DNA of 64,000 bases from DASZUK01 sp963844575. Its GTDB lineage: Bacteria; Actinomycetota; Acidimicrobiia; Acidimicrobiales; RAAP-2. The stretch lies in the NCBI GenBank assembly GCA_963844575.1, contig CAWJOU010000005.1, positions 2,542,001-2,606,000 on the forward strand, written 5' to 3'. Shown here piece after piece: positions 1 through 7,832 of the stretch. The position numbers and the translations under genes were made by a program. The notes beneath the pieces were generated by a model. The model worked only from the letters and a program-made list of their open reading frames with translations, did no database searches and had not been told where the DNA came from. Every line of letters starts with the position of its first letter. Position 1 is the stretch's first letter.

Positions 1-629
1 CAGTAGCCCTTGCCGTCCGGCGTCGCCGCCATGCCGTCGACCGGTTGGTTGAGCACCATCGAGCCGGTCGAACCGTAGAACTGGGCGGAGCCGAACGCGA
101 AGATCCCGCCGTCCGACGCGACGAGCCAGTAGCCCGCACCGCCGGGTACCGCGGCCATGCCGACGATCGGCTTGTTGAGCGTCATCCCGCCGGTCGAGCC
201 GTAGAACGTCGCGTCGCCGAAGCTGAAGATCCCGCCGTCGCCACCGACGAGCCAGTAGCCGCCGCCGTCGGCCGTCGCGGCCATGCCGAGGATCGGCGAG
301 TTGAGCGGCGTCGTCAGCGAGCCGTAGTTCTGGGCGTCACCCTCGGCCGTCACCTGGCCGCTGGCCGTCGTGACCCAATAGCCGTTCCCGTCCGGCGTCC
401 CGGCGATGCCGGTCGTCGGGCCGGGCAACGCCGTCGTGCTGCCCGCCCCGGGCACGCCAGCGGCCGAGCCGAACGCCTGGACCGAGTTCGGCCCCGGCGG
501 CGGGGACGACGATGCAGCCCCGGCGGTGGTCGTGACCGCTACGGCGGTGACGGACAGGGCCGACAGCGCGAGCGCAGCGGAGAGGAGCGGACGGCGCCAG
601 CCTCGACGGCTGCCGGAACCTGCGGACAT
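1..629 (-). CDS. Secreted repeat protein, beta-propeller type (3' end outside window)
   Basis: The reading frame starts at the ATG complementary to 627–629 and runs off the left edge, so the C-terminus is missing. The first ~40 residues look like a signal peptide: Arg-rich start, then an Ala/Leu/Val core ending near AGAASS. After a Pro/Ser linker come repeats of ~45 residues carrying GYW(L/V)V, DGGIF(S/A)FG and FYGSTG, followed by (V/I)(V/D)GMAA. Such repeats are common in large secreted actinobacterial proteins, often beside cell-wall hydrolases, and probably fold as beta-propeller blades. The molecular role is unknown. The Shine-Dalgarno match is weak (gggagt), so the start is likely but not proven. 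Confidence 0.75.
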   Translation of the reverse strand, partial: MSAGSGSRRGWRRPLLSAALALSALSVTAVAVTTTAGAASSSPPPGPNSVQAFGSAAGVPGAGSTTALPGPTTGIAGTPDGNGYWVTTASGQVTAEGDAQNYGSLTTPLNSPILGMAATADGGGYWLVGGDGGIFSFGDATFYGSTGGMTLNKPIVGMAAVPGGAGYWLVASDGGIFAFGSAQFYGSTGSMVLNQPVDGMAATPDGKGY

Positions 630-702
630 GCGGATGTACTCCCGAACTCGCTGATCCGACCCGCCATGGTCGGCGATGCGGAACGATAGCGCAGGTCGCC
701 GC

Positions 703-2100
703 CTATGTGACCCCCAGCCGCTCGTTGTAGTTGCTGAGGATCGAGTTGACCTGCTGCTGGGCTGTCCGCAGCGCTTTGGTCGGCGAGGCGCCGTGTGTGT
801 ACATGCTCTCCTCGGCGTTGAGGATCGCGGTGCGAATTGTCGGGTACGGCCCGATCACCGCGCCGGCCGTGGCCGACGTCGTCGCCCCGTTGACGAGCTG
901 CTGGTACGCGACCTTGAAGCCGGGATTGGAGGCCCACAGCTGCTGGATCGTCGAGGTCGCCGTCGCCGACTTGCGGATCGGGATGTAGCCCGTGCCGGCG
1001 GCCCACGTGGCCTGCGACGCCGGGCTGTCGAGGAACGTGATGTACTTCCACGCCGCAGCCTGTTGCGCCGCTGGCACCTTGTTGGAGATGTAGAGGGCCG
1101 AGCCGCCGGGCTCGACGCCGCCCTTGGTCTTCGTGCTCAGCACCGGGAACGGCCCGACGCCGAGGGTGACGTTCGGGTACTGGCCCCCGCTCAGTAGGCC
1201 GGTGATCGTCCCGAGGGCGGCCGCCGTGTCGATCGTCATCCCGTACTTGCCGGTGCCGATGCCGAGCAGGTTGTCGAACTCGTCGGGGCCGGTCGCCGGG
1301 TTCGTGGCGGCGTCGCCGGACGTCACGAGCTGGTCGAGGTCGGTCCACACCTGGTTGGCCGTCGGTCCGGCGAACGCCGCCTTCGTCGCCCGGGACTTCC
1401 GACCGTTGGCGTTGTTGACGAAGAGCGTGTTCGACGTGGCCAGCCACGTCTCGAGGTGCCACGGGTCCAGCTTGAGGCCGACCCCGCTGCCGTGGGCCTT
1501 GAGCGCGGCCGCGTCGGTCAGGTACTGACCGAGTGTCGCCGGCGGCTTTGTCGGTGTGAGGCCGGCCGCGGCGAACGCCTGCTTGTTGTAGTAAACGATC
1601 GGGTTCGAGACCGCGAACGGCATCGCCTGCTGGATGCCGTCGGCCCGCCAGTAGGCGAGGGCCCGGGAGACGAAGTCGGACGTCTTGTAGCGGGTCGCGT
1701 TGATGCACGACTGCGCCGGCAGGATCGACTGCGTGTCGATCGCCCCTTGCAGGTTGATGTCCTGGAGCTGGGCGACCGCCGGCAGCTGGCCGTTCGTCAA
1801 CCCCGCCTCGTACTTCTGCCACGTTGTTGTGTAGCTGTTCTGGTCGACCAGCGTCACGTGGATCTTCGACTGCGACGCGTTGAACTTGTTCGTCAGTGTC
1901 GTCAGCGTCGTCCCGTTCGCCCGCACCATCGACTCCCAGAACGAGATGTTGACCGTCCCCTTCGCCTTGGCCAGCGCGGCCGTCGGGCACTGCGGCAGGG
2001 ACGCCGCCCCGGCGGGCGCGGCGGCCGTGACGCCGGTCAACGTGCCGGCGGCGACCAGGGTGGCGGCAAGGGTGGCGACGCGGATCCGGGCGCGGGTCAT
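703..2100 (-). CDS. ugpB: ABC transporter substrate-binding protein, UgpB-like
   Basis: 465 residues starting at the ATG at 2100, which places a clean signal peptide (MTRARIRV, then an Ala-rich core to about residue 32) at the N-terminus; upstream in-frame codons lack one. The body has the layout of CUT1 family 1 binding proteins: an SFWESM start to domain 1, a PPATLGQY segment, GIGTGKYGMT and GYIPIRKSA near the hinge, and a C-terminal AxxQVNSIL helix. These resemble glycerol-3-phosphate/sugar binders of the UgpB type. It is the last gene of the importer set at 703–5044. The substrate (glycerol-3-phosphate, a glycerophosphodiester or a sugar) cannot be fixed from sequence alone. There is no lipobox cysteine, so membrane anchoring is unclear. 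Confidence 0.85.
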   Translation of the reverse strand: MTRARIRVATLAATLVAAGTLTGVTAAAPAGAASLPQCPTAALAKAKGTVNISFWESMVRANGTTLTTLTNKFNASQSKIHVTLVDQNSYTTTWQKYEAGLTNGQLPAVAQLQDINLQGAIDTQSILPAQSCINATRYKTSDFVSRALAYWRADGIQQAMPFAVSNPIVYYNKQAFAAAGLTPTKPPATLGQYLTDAAALKAHGSGVGLKLDPWHLETWLATSNTLFVNNANGRKSRATKAAFAGPTANQVWTDLDQLVTSGDAATNPATGPDEFDNLLGIGTGKYGMTIDTAAALGTITGLLSGGQYPNVTLGVGPFPVLSTKTKGGVEPGGSALYISNKVPAAQQAAAWKYITFLDSPASQATWAAGTGYIPIRKSATATSTIQQLWASNPGFKVAYQQLVNGATTSATAGAVIGPYPTIRTAILNAEESMYTHGASPTKALRTAQQQVNSILSNYNERLGVT

Positions 2101-2115
2101 GGCAGAAAGACTGCC
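2101..2115 (-). promoter_or_regulatory. Hairpin between Shine-Dalgarno and ugpB start
   Basis: On the minus strand GGCAG–TCTTT–CTGCC forms a perfect 5-bp stem ending directly before the ATG at 2100. The nearest Shine-Dalgarno sequence, GAGGTGG, lies 13 nt upstream and overlaps the stem's first bases. Folding would alter the distance between ribosome site and start codon. A regulatory effect is inference. Confidence 0.35.
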
Positions 2116-2131
2116 ACCTCTTCGATCGCTC

Positions 2132-2155
2132 GACCGGTCATGGCGGGCACCGGTC
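2132..2155 (-). promoter_or_regulatory. Intercistronic hairpin, ugpE–ugpB
   Basis: GACCGGT and ACCGGTC pair perfectly over 7 bp around a 10-nt loop in the 121-bp gap between ugpE and ugpB. Hairpins here are typical of importers whose binding protein must be made in excess over the permeases, by partial termination or mRNA stabilisation. There is no U-tract. Confidence 0.4.
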
Positions 2156-2221
2156 ACGCGTCGGTCACCGTCCGGTCGCGGGCCGCCACCGGACGGCACG
2201 AGGCGCCTACTCGACCGCCAA

Positions 2222-3097
2222 CTACTTGACCGCCCCGGCCGTCAGGCTGCGGACGAGCTGCTTCTGGAAGACGACGAGCAGGAGGAAGAGCGGGACGACC
2301 GCGATGATCGTCCCGGCCAGCGTGACGTCGAAGTCCTGGACCTGGTTGCCCTGGAGCTGCTTCAGTCCGATCTGCACCGTGCGGATCGCGTTGTTGTCCC
2401 CGGTGACGACGAGCGGCCAGAGGTACTGGTTCCAGGCGGCGAGGAACGAGAACACGGCGAGCGCGGCCAGCGCCGGCCGGGCCAGTGGCACGGCGACACG
2501 GGTCATGAACCGCCAGTGGCCGTAGCCGTCGAGCGACGCCGCCTCCTGGAGGTCACGGGGGATCTGCAGGAACGCCTGCCGGAGCAGGAACGTGCCGAAC
2601 CCGGTGGCCAGGAACGGGACGGTCAACCCCTGGAAGGTGTTGTACCAACCGAAGCTGCTGATCGTGTCGATGTTCGTGATCAGCGTCACCTCGAACGGGA
2701 TCATGAGCGTCGACAGGAACACGACGAACAGCGTCCGCCGGAACGGGAAGCGCAAGAACGCGAACGCGTACGCCGCCAGCACCGACGTGACGAGCTGCCC
2801 GGCGACGATGATGACCGTCTGGATGGCCGAGTTGCGGAGGTAGATGCCGAGGTTGCCGGCGGTCCACGCCGTCGGGTACGTGCTCCAGTCCGGGTGGATC
2901 GGGAAGAAGAGCGGCGGTTGGCGGTCGAGGTCGTGGGGGAACAGGAGCGAGTTGACGACCGTCATGTAGATCGGGAACAGGATGACGACCGCGCCCGCCG
3001 TGAGCAGCAGGTACCGGCCGACGAGCCGGCCCCGCCGACCGAACATCCGCCGCCTGCCGGCCGCCGGCTCGCTAACGGCCATCCGGCTAACGCCCAT
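2222..3097 (-). CDS. ugpE: ABC transporter permease, UgpE/MalG-like
   Basis: 291 residues with about six membrane segments, beginning with a basic cytoplasmic tail and a first helix near residues 27–47. The coupling-loop EAA motif is visible as EAASLDGYGHWRF followed by VPL, and the protein ends in TAGAVK, the usual end of MalG/UgpE permeases. It pairs with the ugpA product to form the membrane channel. Its start overlaps the end of ugpA by 11 bases, so the two are co-translated; ATG codons at 3097 and 3082 are both possible. Confidence 0.85.
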   Translation of the reverse strand: MGVSRMAVSEPAAGRRRMFGRRGRLVGRYLLLTAGAVVILFPIYMTVVNSLLFPHDLDRQPPLFFPIHPDWSTYPTAWTAGNLGIYLRNSAIQTVIIVAGQLVTSVLAAYAFAFLRFPFRRTLFVVFLSTLMIPFEVTLITNIDTISSFGWYNTFQGLTVPFLATGFGTFLLRQAFLQIPRDLQEAASLDGYGHWRFMTRVAVPLARPALAALAVFSFLAAWNQYLWPLVVTGDNNAIRTVQIGLKQLQGNQVQDFDVTLAGTIIAVVPLFLLLVVFQKQLVRSLTAGAVK

Positions 3098-3971
3098 ACT
3101 GCACCCGCCGTTCGAGGAAGCGGAGCTGGAGCAGCGTCAGCACGAGCGTGATGAGGAAGAGGACGATCGACATGACCGCCGCCCGGCCCGGGTTCCCGGC
3201 GTAGACGAGCGTCGTGTAGACGTTATAGATGAGCACGTTGACGTGCTCGTACGCCGCGTTCTGGTAGCCGATCAGGATGTCGATCTGGCCGAACGTCTGG
3301 AACGCGTAGATCGTCGCGACGACGACACCGAAGAACAGGGTGGGGGAGAGCAGCGGGACGGTGATCCGCCAGAAGACCGTCCAGTTCGACGCGCCGTCGA
3401 CCCGGGCCGCTTCGAGCACCTCCTCCGGCACCGACTGCAGCCCGGCCGACATGATGATGAACGACAGGCCGACGAACTGCCAGACGGCCATCAGCGCCAC
3501 CGACGGGAGCGCCCACGTCGAGTTCTGCAGCGCAGACGGGTGGGGGTTGATGCCGAGCCACGGCAGCAGCCCGACGACCGGGTTCATCAACGAGTAGAAG
3601 ACGAGCGCGGAGACCGCCACCGACGTGACGACGGTCGACGAGAAGATGATCCGGTAGATCGCCAGTCCCCGGAGCTGGCGCTGCGCGGCGACGGCCAGGA
3701 ACAGCCCGATCAAGAGGCCGGCCGGGACGACGAGGACGACGAACAGCAGCGTCGTGACCAGCGACTGCACGAAGTTGCTCGACGTCAGCACCTGGCCGAC
3801 CTGGTGGAGGCCGACGTAGCGGCTCGGGAGGTTCGGGAACGGCGGCGCCTGGTACAGCGCGAGCTTGAAGTTCCGGGCGAACGGATAGAAGACGAAGAGG
3901 CCGAAGATCGCCAGGGCGGGCAGGATGAGCGCGTAGCCGAGCAGCGCTTCGCGGACCCGTCGCCTGGTCAT
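3087..3971 (-). CDS. ugpA: ABC transporter permease, UgpA/MalF-like
   Basis: 294 residues with a basic N-terminus (MTRRRVREAL) and six predicted membrane helices. The EAA loop reads EAARVDGASNWTVFWRI followed by TVPLL, which contacts the ATPase. The C-terminus (ERRVQYGR) is typical of UgpA-type CUT1 permeases. The ATG overlaps the stop of the upstream ATPase gene in an ATGA arrangement, indicating translational coupling. It lacks the large extra periplasmic loop of enteric MalF, as is usual for three-segment UgpA-type subunits. Confidence 0.85.
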   Translation of the reverse strand: MTRRRVREALLGYALILPALAIFGLFVFYPFARNFKLALYQAPPFPNLPSRYVGLHQVGQVLTSSNFVQSLVTTLLFVVLVVPAGLLIGLFLAVAAQRQLRGLAIYRIIFSSTVVTSVAVSALVFYSLMNPVVGLLPWLGINPHPSALQNSTWALPSVALMAVWQFVGLSFIIMSAGLQSVPEEVLEAARVDGASNWTVFWRITVPLLSPTLFFGVVVATIYAFQTFGQIDILIGYQNAAYEHVNVLIYNVYTTLVYAGNPGRAAVMSIVLFLITLVLTLLQLRFLERRVQYGR

Positions 3972-5044
3972 CCCAGCCGCTCCCCGCGGCCGCTCCCGGC
4001 GCCGTCGAACAGATGGACCGCCGCCGGGTCGGCGGCGATCCGCACCGTCTCGGCCAGCCCCGGGCTCGGCTGGCTGGCCTCCTGGCGGACGACGACCCGC
4101 GTCCCGTCGTCGAGCGTCGCGATGATGTGTGCCTCCGCGCCGAGCTGCTCGACGATGACGACCGAGGCCTCGAGGCTGCCGGCGGCGTCCAGGCGGAGGC
4201 CCTCGGGACGGACCCCGGCGATCAGCGACCGGCCGACCGGGGCGAGCGGCAGGAGCGCGTCACGCAGCGGGACCGTCCCGCCGGCGACGGTGACCGCGTC
4301 CTCGGCGGCGACACCGGGGATCAGGTTCATGCCGGGGCTGCCGAGGAAGCGGGCGACGAACGTGTTCGCCGGCTCGGCATAGAGGGCTTGGGGCGGCGCG
4401 ACCTGCTGGAGGAGGCCACCGTCCATCACCGCGATGCGGTCGCCCATCGTCATCGCCTCGACCTGGTCGTGGGTCACATAGAGCGTCGTCGTCCCGAGCC
4501 GCTCCTGGAGCGAGACGATGTCGGCACGGGTCTGGACCCGCAACGCGGCATCGAGGTTCGACAGCGGTTCGTCCATCAAGAACGCGACCGGGCTCCGTAC
4601 GATCGCCCGGGCGAGAGCCACCCGCTGACGTTGGCCGCCGGAGAGCTGGCCGGGCTTGCGCCCGAGGTACGGCGTCAGCCCGAGCGTCTCGGCGACGTCG
4701 TCGACCTGGCGGGCCCGCTCGGCCCGGTCGGCGCCGCGCTGGCGCAGCGGGAACTCGATGTTCTTCGCCACCGTGAGATGCGGGTAGAGGGCGTAGCTCT
4801 GGAAGACCATCGCCACGTCGCGGTCCTTCGCCTCGACGTCGTTGACGACGCGGTCACCGATCGTCAACGACCCCTCGTCGATCTCTTCGAGGCCCGCGAC
4901 CGTCCGCAACGCCGTCGTCTTGCCGCAGCCGGACGGGCCGAGGAGGACGAGCAGCTCGCCGTCGGCGACGGTCAGGTCGAGGTGGTCGACCGCGACGACG
5001 TCGCCGAAGCGCTTCGTCACGCCGTCGAAGACGACCTGTCCCAC
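3968..5044 (-). CDS. ugpC: ABC transporter ATPase, UgpC/MsmK-like
   Basis: 358 residues from a GTG at 5044, chosen because homologues begin just before the VFDGVTKRFG strand and no ATG lies upstream. Walker A is GPSGCGKTT, the ABC signature LSGGQRQRVALARA, Walker B FLMDEPLSNLDAAL and the switch histidine lies in VTHDQVEAMTMGDR. The C-terminal ~120 residues form the regulatory TOBE/OB domain of CUT1 ATPases, which can serve several importers. First gene of the importer operon; 62 bp separate it from the divergent stress-protein gene, so promoters for both must lie there. GTG use and a weak ribosome site leave the start slightly uncertain. Confidence 0.85.
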   Translation of the reverse strand: MGQVVFDGVTKRFGDVVAVDHLDLTVADGELLVLLGPSGCGKTTALRTVAGLEEIDEGSLTIGDRVVNDVEAKDRDVAMVFQSYALYPHLTVAKNIEFPLRQRGADRAERARQVDDVAETLGLTPYLGRKPGQLSGGQRQRVALARAIVRSPVAFLMDEPLSNLDAALRVQTRADIVSLQERLGTTTLYVTHDQVEAMTMGDRIAVMDGGLLQQVAPPQALYAEPANTFVARFLGSPGMNLIPGVAAEDAVTVAGGTVPLRDALLPLAPVGRSLIAGVRPEGLRLDAAGSLEASVVIVEQLGAEAHIIATLDDGTRVVVRQEASQPSPGLAETVRIAADPAAVHLFDGAGSGRGERLG

Positions 5045-5106
5045 CGACGCCGTCCCACTTCGAGCGCGGACACCGCGCCACGGTAGCCTGCCGGCGAGGA
5101 GGTGCC

Positions 5107-5556
5107 ATGGGACGCATCGTCGTGGGAGTGGACGGCTCGGAGGGATCGAAGACGGCGCTCGCGTGGGCGCTCGACGAGGCACGGCTACGAAACGCCGCAC
5201 TCGACGTCGTCTGCTCCTACACCTTGCCGTCCGGCTGGTTCGGGGTCGGCGACAGCATGGGCGTCGTCGTCGCCACAACGATCACCGAGGACGACGTCGC
5301 CGGCTACGCCAAGGAGACGCTGACCAACGCGCTGGCCGCCGTCGGCGACCACGGCGTCGAGGTCACGAAGACGACCGTCGCCGGCCATCCCGCGGCCTCT
5401 CTCGTCGGCGCCGCCGAAGGCGCCGACCTGCTCGTCGTCGGTAGCCGCGGCCACGGCGAGTTCGGCAGTGTCCTGCTCGGCTCCGTCAGCTTGCACTGCG
5501 TCCACCACGCACCGTGCCCGGTCGTCGTCATCCGCCAGCCGTCGGCTGAGAAGTAG
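5107..5556 (+). CDS. Universal stress protein (UspA family)
   Basis: 149 residues, one Usp domain. It begins with the strand IVVGVDGSEGSKTALAWAL and ends with the ATP-binding signature G-2x-G-9x-G(S) (GSRGHGEFGSVLLGSVS) followed by HHAPCPVVVI, so it belongs to the ATP-binding branch. A strong ribosome site GAGGAGG sits 5 bases before the ATG. The next gene begins at the base after its stop, suggesting co-expression with the HAD phosphatase. Usp proteins help cells survive energy or hypoxic stress; a specific role cannot be assigned. Confidence 0.9.
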   Translation: MGRIVVGVDGSEGSKTALAWALDEARLRNAALDVVCSYTLPSGWFGVGDSMGVVVATTITEDDVAGYAKETLTNALAAVGDHGVEVTKTTVAGHPAASLVGAAEGADLLVVGSRGHGEFGSVLLGSVSLHCVHHAPCPVVVIRQPSAEK

Positions 5557-6351
5557 TTGACCGCGGCCGGCCGGCCGGCCTGGCCGCCCGAGCCGGGCGG
5601 CACGTGGGTCGTCGACCTCGACGGCGTCATCTGGCTCACCGGCCAACCGATCCCTGGCGCGGCCGACGCGATCGCCCGGCTCCGCCGCGCCGGTGACCGC
5701 GTCCTGTTCGCCACCAACAACTCCGGGCTGACCGGTGCCGAGCTGGTCCAGCGGCTGGCGCGAGTCGATATCCCGGTCGAGCCGGACGAGCTCATCTCAT
5801 CGGCCGCCGCGGCCGCGGGGCTCGTCGAGCCGGGTGCCACCGTCCTGGCCCTGGCCGATGCCGGGGTCGTCGAGGCGCTCGTCGCCCGCGGCGCCACCGT
5901 CGTCGACCAGGGTCCCGCCGACGCGGTCGTCGTCGGCTGGACGCGGCGGTTCGACTTCGACGGTCTCACCGCCGCCGCTCGCGCCGTCTACGGCGGTGCC
6001 CGCCTGATCGGCACCAACGACGATCCGACCCACCCGACGCCCGACGGGCTCATTCCCGGCGGCGGCGCGCTGCTGGCCGCGGTGACCACTGCGTCGGGCC
6101 GCCCAGCCGAGATCGCCGGCAAGCCGTACCAACCGATGGCCGACCTCATCGCCGGCCGCGTCGGCCGGGTCGCCGCGGTCGTCGGCGACCGGTCGGCCAC
6201 CGACGGGCAGCTGGCCGAGCGGCTCGGCGCCCCGTTCGCGCTCGTCCTCTCCGGCGTCACGGCCCGCGACGCCGTCGCCGACCTCCCGGGGCCGGCGCCA
6301 GCGGCCGTTGCCGACGATCTTCTCTCCCTGGTCAGTGATAGTGGTCGATAA
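5557..6351 (+). CDS. HAD-superfamily phosphatase, NagD/p-nitrophenylphosphatase type
   Basis: 264 residues from a TTG placed immediately after the preceding stop. HAD motif I is DLDG (residues 20–23, nucleophile D20), motif II TNNS, the motif III lysine lies in AGKPYQPM and motif IV is VVGDRSATDG. The cap type is that of the NagD/PGP branch (IIA), which acts on small phosphorylated metabolites. The gene holds the position of Rv1692, a glycerol-3-phosphate phosphatase-type enzyme in mycobacteria, at the head of the conserved tlyA–nadK–recN block. The substrate is unproven. Confidence 0.85.
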   Translation: MTAAGRPAWPPEPGGTWVVDLDGVIWLTGQPIPGAADAIARLRRAGDRVLFATNNSGLTGAELVQRLARVDIPVEPDELISSAAAAAGLVEPGATVLALADAGVVEALVARGATVVDQGPADAVVVGWTRRFDFDGLTAAARAVYGGARLIGTNDDPTHPTPDGLIPGGGALLAAVTTASGRPAEIAGKPYQPMADLIAGRVGRVAAVVGDRSATDGQLAERLGAPFALVLSGVTARDAVADLPGPAPAAVADDLLSLVSDSGR

Positions 6352-6368
6352 CCATTGCTACCAAACGC

Positions 6369-6405
6369 TTGCAATAGCAAGCACTGTGGGAGTACGATAG
6401 CGACA
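6369..6405 (+). promoter_or_regulatory. Sigma70-like promoter giving a probable leaderless transcript
   Basis: TTGCAA at 6369–6374 and TACGAT at 6393–6398 are separated by 18 bp. The expected start of transcription, about 7 bases after the -10 box, coincides with the ATG at 6405, and no Shine-Dalgarno sequence precedes that ATG. A CTTGC–AATA–GCAAG inverted repeat (6368–6381) overlaps the -35 box and could be an operator. Confidence 0.5.
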
Positions 6406-6995
6406 TGGCATCGAACGACGGGTTCCGCAAGTACGTCGAGGCCGGCGCGGCGCTCGGCCAGATCACCCGGGCCCGGGCCGAAGAGATCGTCCGCGAGCTC
6501 GTCGGCGCCGGCCAGCTGCAGGGCACCCAGGCCCAGGAATGGGTCGACGACCTCGTCGAACGAAGCCGCAAGGCCAGCGAGGACCTGCTCGCCCTCGTCC
6601 GCACGGAGGTCGCCAGCCAGCTGACCGCCCTCGGTATCGACCCCGAAGATCTCGCCAAGCAGGCCGCTGACCTCCTCCGGCACTCCGCCGACGTCGGCCG
6701 CCGGGCCACGCACACCGCCGCCGCTCAGGCCAGCGCGGCCGCCCGGGCGGCCAAGAAGTCTCGGCCGGCCAAGCGGTCGAGCGGCGCCAAGGCGGCGACC
6801 GGCACGACGAAGGCCGCGACCAAGAAGAAAGCCACGACCAAGAAAAAGGCCGCAGCTGAGAAGTCGCCGGCCAAGGCCGCGGTCGGTAGGAAGGCCACGA
6901 CCAGCAAGAAGGCCACGACCAGCAAGAAGGCTGGCCCGGGGGCGAAGAAGGCCGCGGCGAAGAGATCAACGGCCCCGCCGGCCGCAGACCGCTGA
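6405..6995 (+). CDS. Lysine/alanine-rich tailed protein (Rv1693 position)
   Basis: 196 residues in two parts. Residues 1–110 are helical and acidic, with heptad-like spacing (phasin-like or coiled-coil). Residues ~112–196 are a low-complexity Lys/Ala/Thr tail with repeated TKKKA, AAKK and TSKKA units, like the tails of mycobacterial histone-like proteins, so binding to DNA, RNA or polyphosphate is plausible. It lies between the HAD phosphatase and tlyA, as in other actinobacteria. I know no firm function. The ATG is supported by the promoter spacing rather than by a ribosome site. Its stop codon overlaps the proposed CTG start of tlyA. Confidence 0.7.
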   Translation: MASNDGFRKYVEAGAALGQITRARAEEIVRELVGAGQLQGTQAQEWVDDLVERSRKASEDLLALVRTEVASQLTALGIDPEDLAKQAADLLRHSADVGRRATHTAAAQASAAARAAKKSRPAKRSSGAKAATGTTKAATKKKATTKKKAAAEKSPAKAAVGRKATTSKKATTSKKAGPGAKKAAAKRSTAPPAADR

Positions 6996-7831
6996 CCAGC
7001 CGGGTACGGCTCGACCTCGCGCTGGTCCAGCGCGGCCTGGCGGCCAACCGCCAGCAGGCCCAGGCCGCGATCGGCGCCGGCCGGGTCCTCGTCGGCGGTA
7101 CCGTCGCCGACAAGCCGGCGCGGCTCGTCGCGCCGTCCGACCCAGTCGTCGTCCAGGGCGACGCCCCTCGGTTCGTCAGCCGGGGTGGGGAGAAGCTGGC
7201 GGCCGCGCTCGAGCGGTTCGCGGTGCCGGTGGCCGGGGCCGTCGCGGTCGACGCCGGCGCGTCGACCGGCGGCTTCACGGACTGCCTGCTCCAACACGGC
7301 GCGGCCCGGGTCGTCGCGGTCGACGTCGGCTACGGCCAGCTCGACCAGCGGCTGCGGAACGACGACCGCGTCGCGGTGCTCGAACGGACGAACGTCCGGT
7401 CGCTGACCCCGGCCTCGGTGGCCGTCGCGCTGGGCGACGACCGCCCGGTCGACGTCGTCACGGCCGACTTGTCGTTCATCTCCGCCACCGTCGTCGCGCC
7501 GGTGCTCGCCGGCCCGATCGTCCGGCCCGGTGGCCACCTCGTCGTCCTCGTCAAGCCCCAGTTCGAGGCCGGCCGGACGGAGGTCTCCCGGGGCAAGGGC
7601 GTGATCCGCGACCCGGCGACGTGGGCCGCGGCCATCCGGTCCGTGGCATCGTCGCTCGGCGACGCCGGAGCCGCCATCATGGGGGGTATGCGTTCCCCGG
7701 TGCTCGGTCCGGCCGGCAACACCGAGTTCCTGCTCCACGCGGTCGCCGGTGTCGGCGCCCGCCCAGTGGCCGAGGTCGAGCCGCTCGTCGCCGCGGCGAT
7801 CGCCGAGCCGTCCCCCGGCGGGGAGGACTGA
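6992..7831 (+). CDS. tlyA: TlyA-type 23S/16S rRNA 2'-O-methyltransferase, apparent CTG start
   Basis: TlyA proteins carry an N-terminal S4 RNA-binding domain and an FtsJ-like methyltransferase domain. Both are encoded here: RLDLALVQRGLAANRQQAQ through FVSRGGEKL for S4, then the SAM-binding VDAGASTGGFTDCLL and VKPQFEAGR. No ATG, GTG or TTG lies in frame upstream of the S4 domain; the first GTG is at 7214–7223, after the whole S4 domain. The CTG at 6992–6994 overlaps the preceding TGA as CTGA and gives 279 residues, close to the usual 268. TlyA methylates ribosomal RNA and its loss gives capreomycin resistance in mycobacteria. Start codon is inferred. Confidence 0.8.
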   Translation: MTSRVRLDLALVQRGLAANRQQAQAAIGAGRVLVGGTVADKPARLVAPSDPVVVQGDAPRFVSRGGEKLAAALERFAVPVAGAVAVDAGASTGGFTDCLLQHGAARVVAVDVGYGQLDQRLRNDDRVAVLERTNVRSLTPASVAVALGDDRPVDVVTADLSFISATVVAPVLAGPIVRPGGHLVVLVKPQFEAGRTEVSRGKGVIRDPATWAAAIRSVASSLGDAGAAIMGGMRSPVLGPAGNTEFLLHAVAGVGARPVAEVEPLVAAAIAEPSPGGED

Positions 7832-7832
7832 G

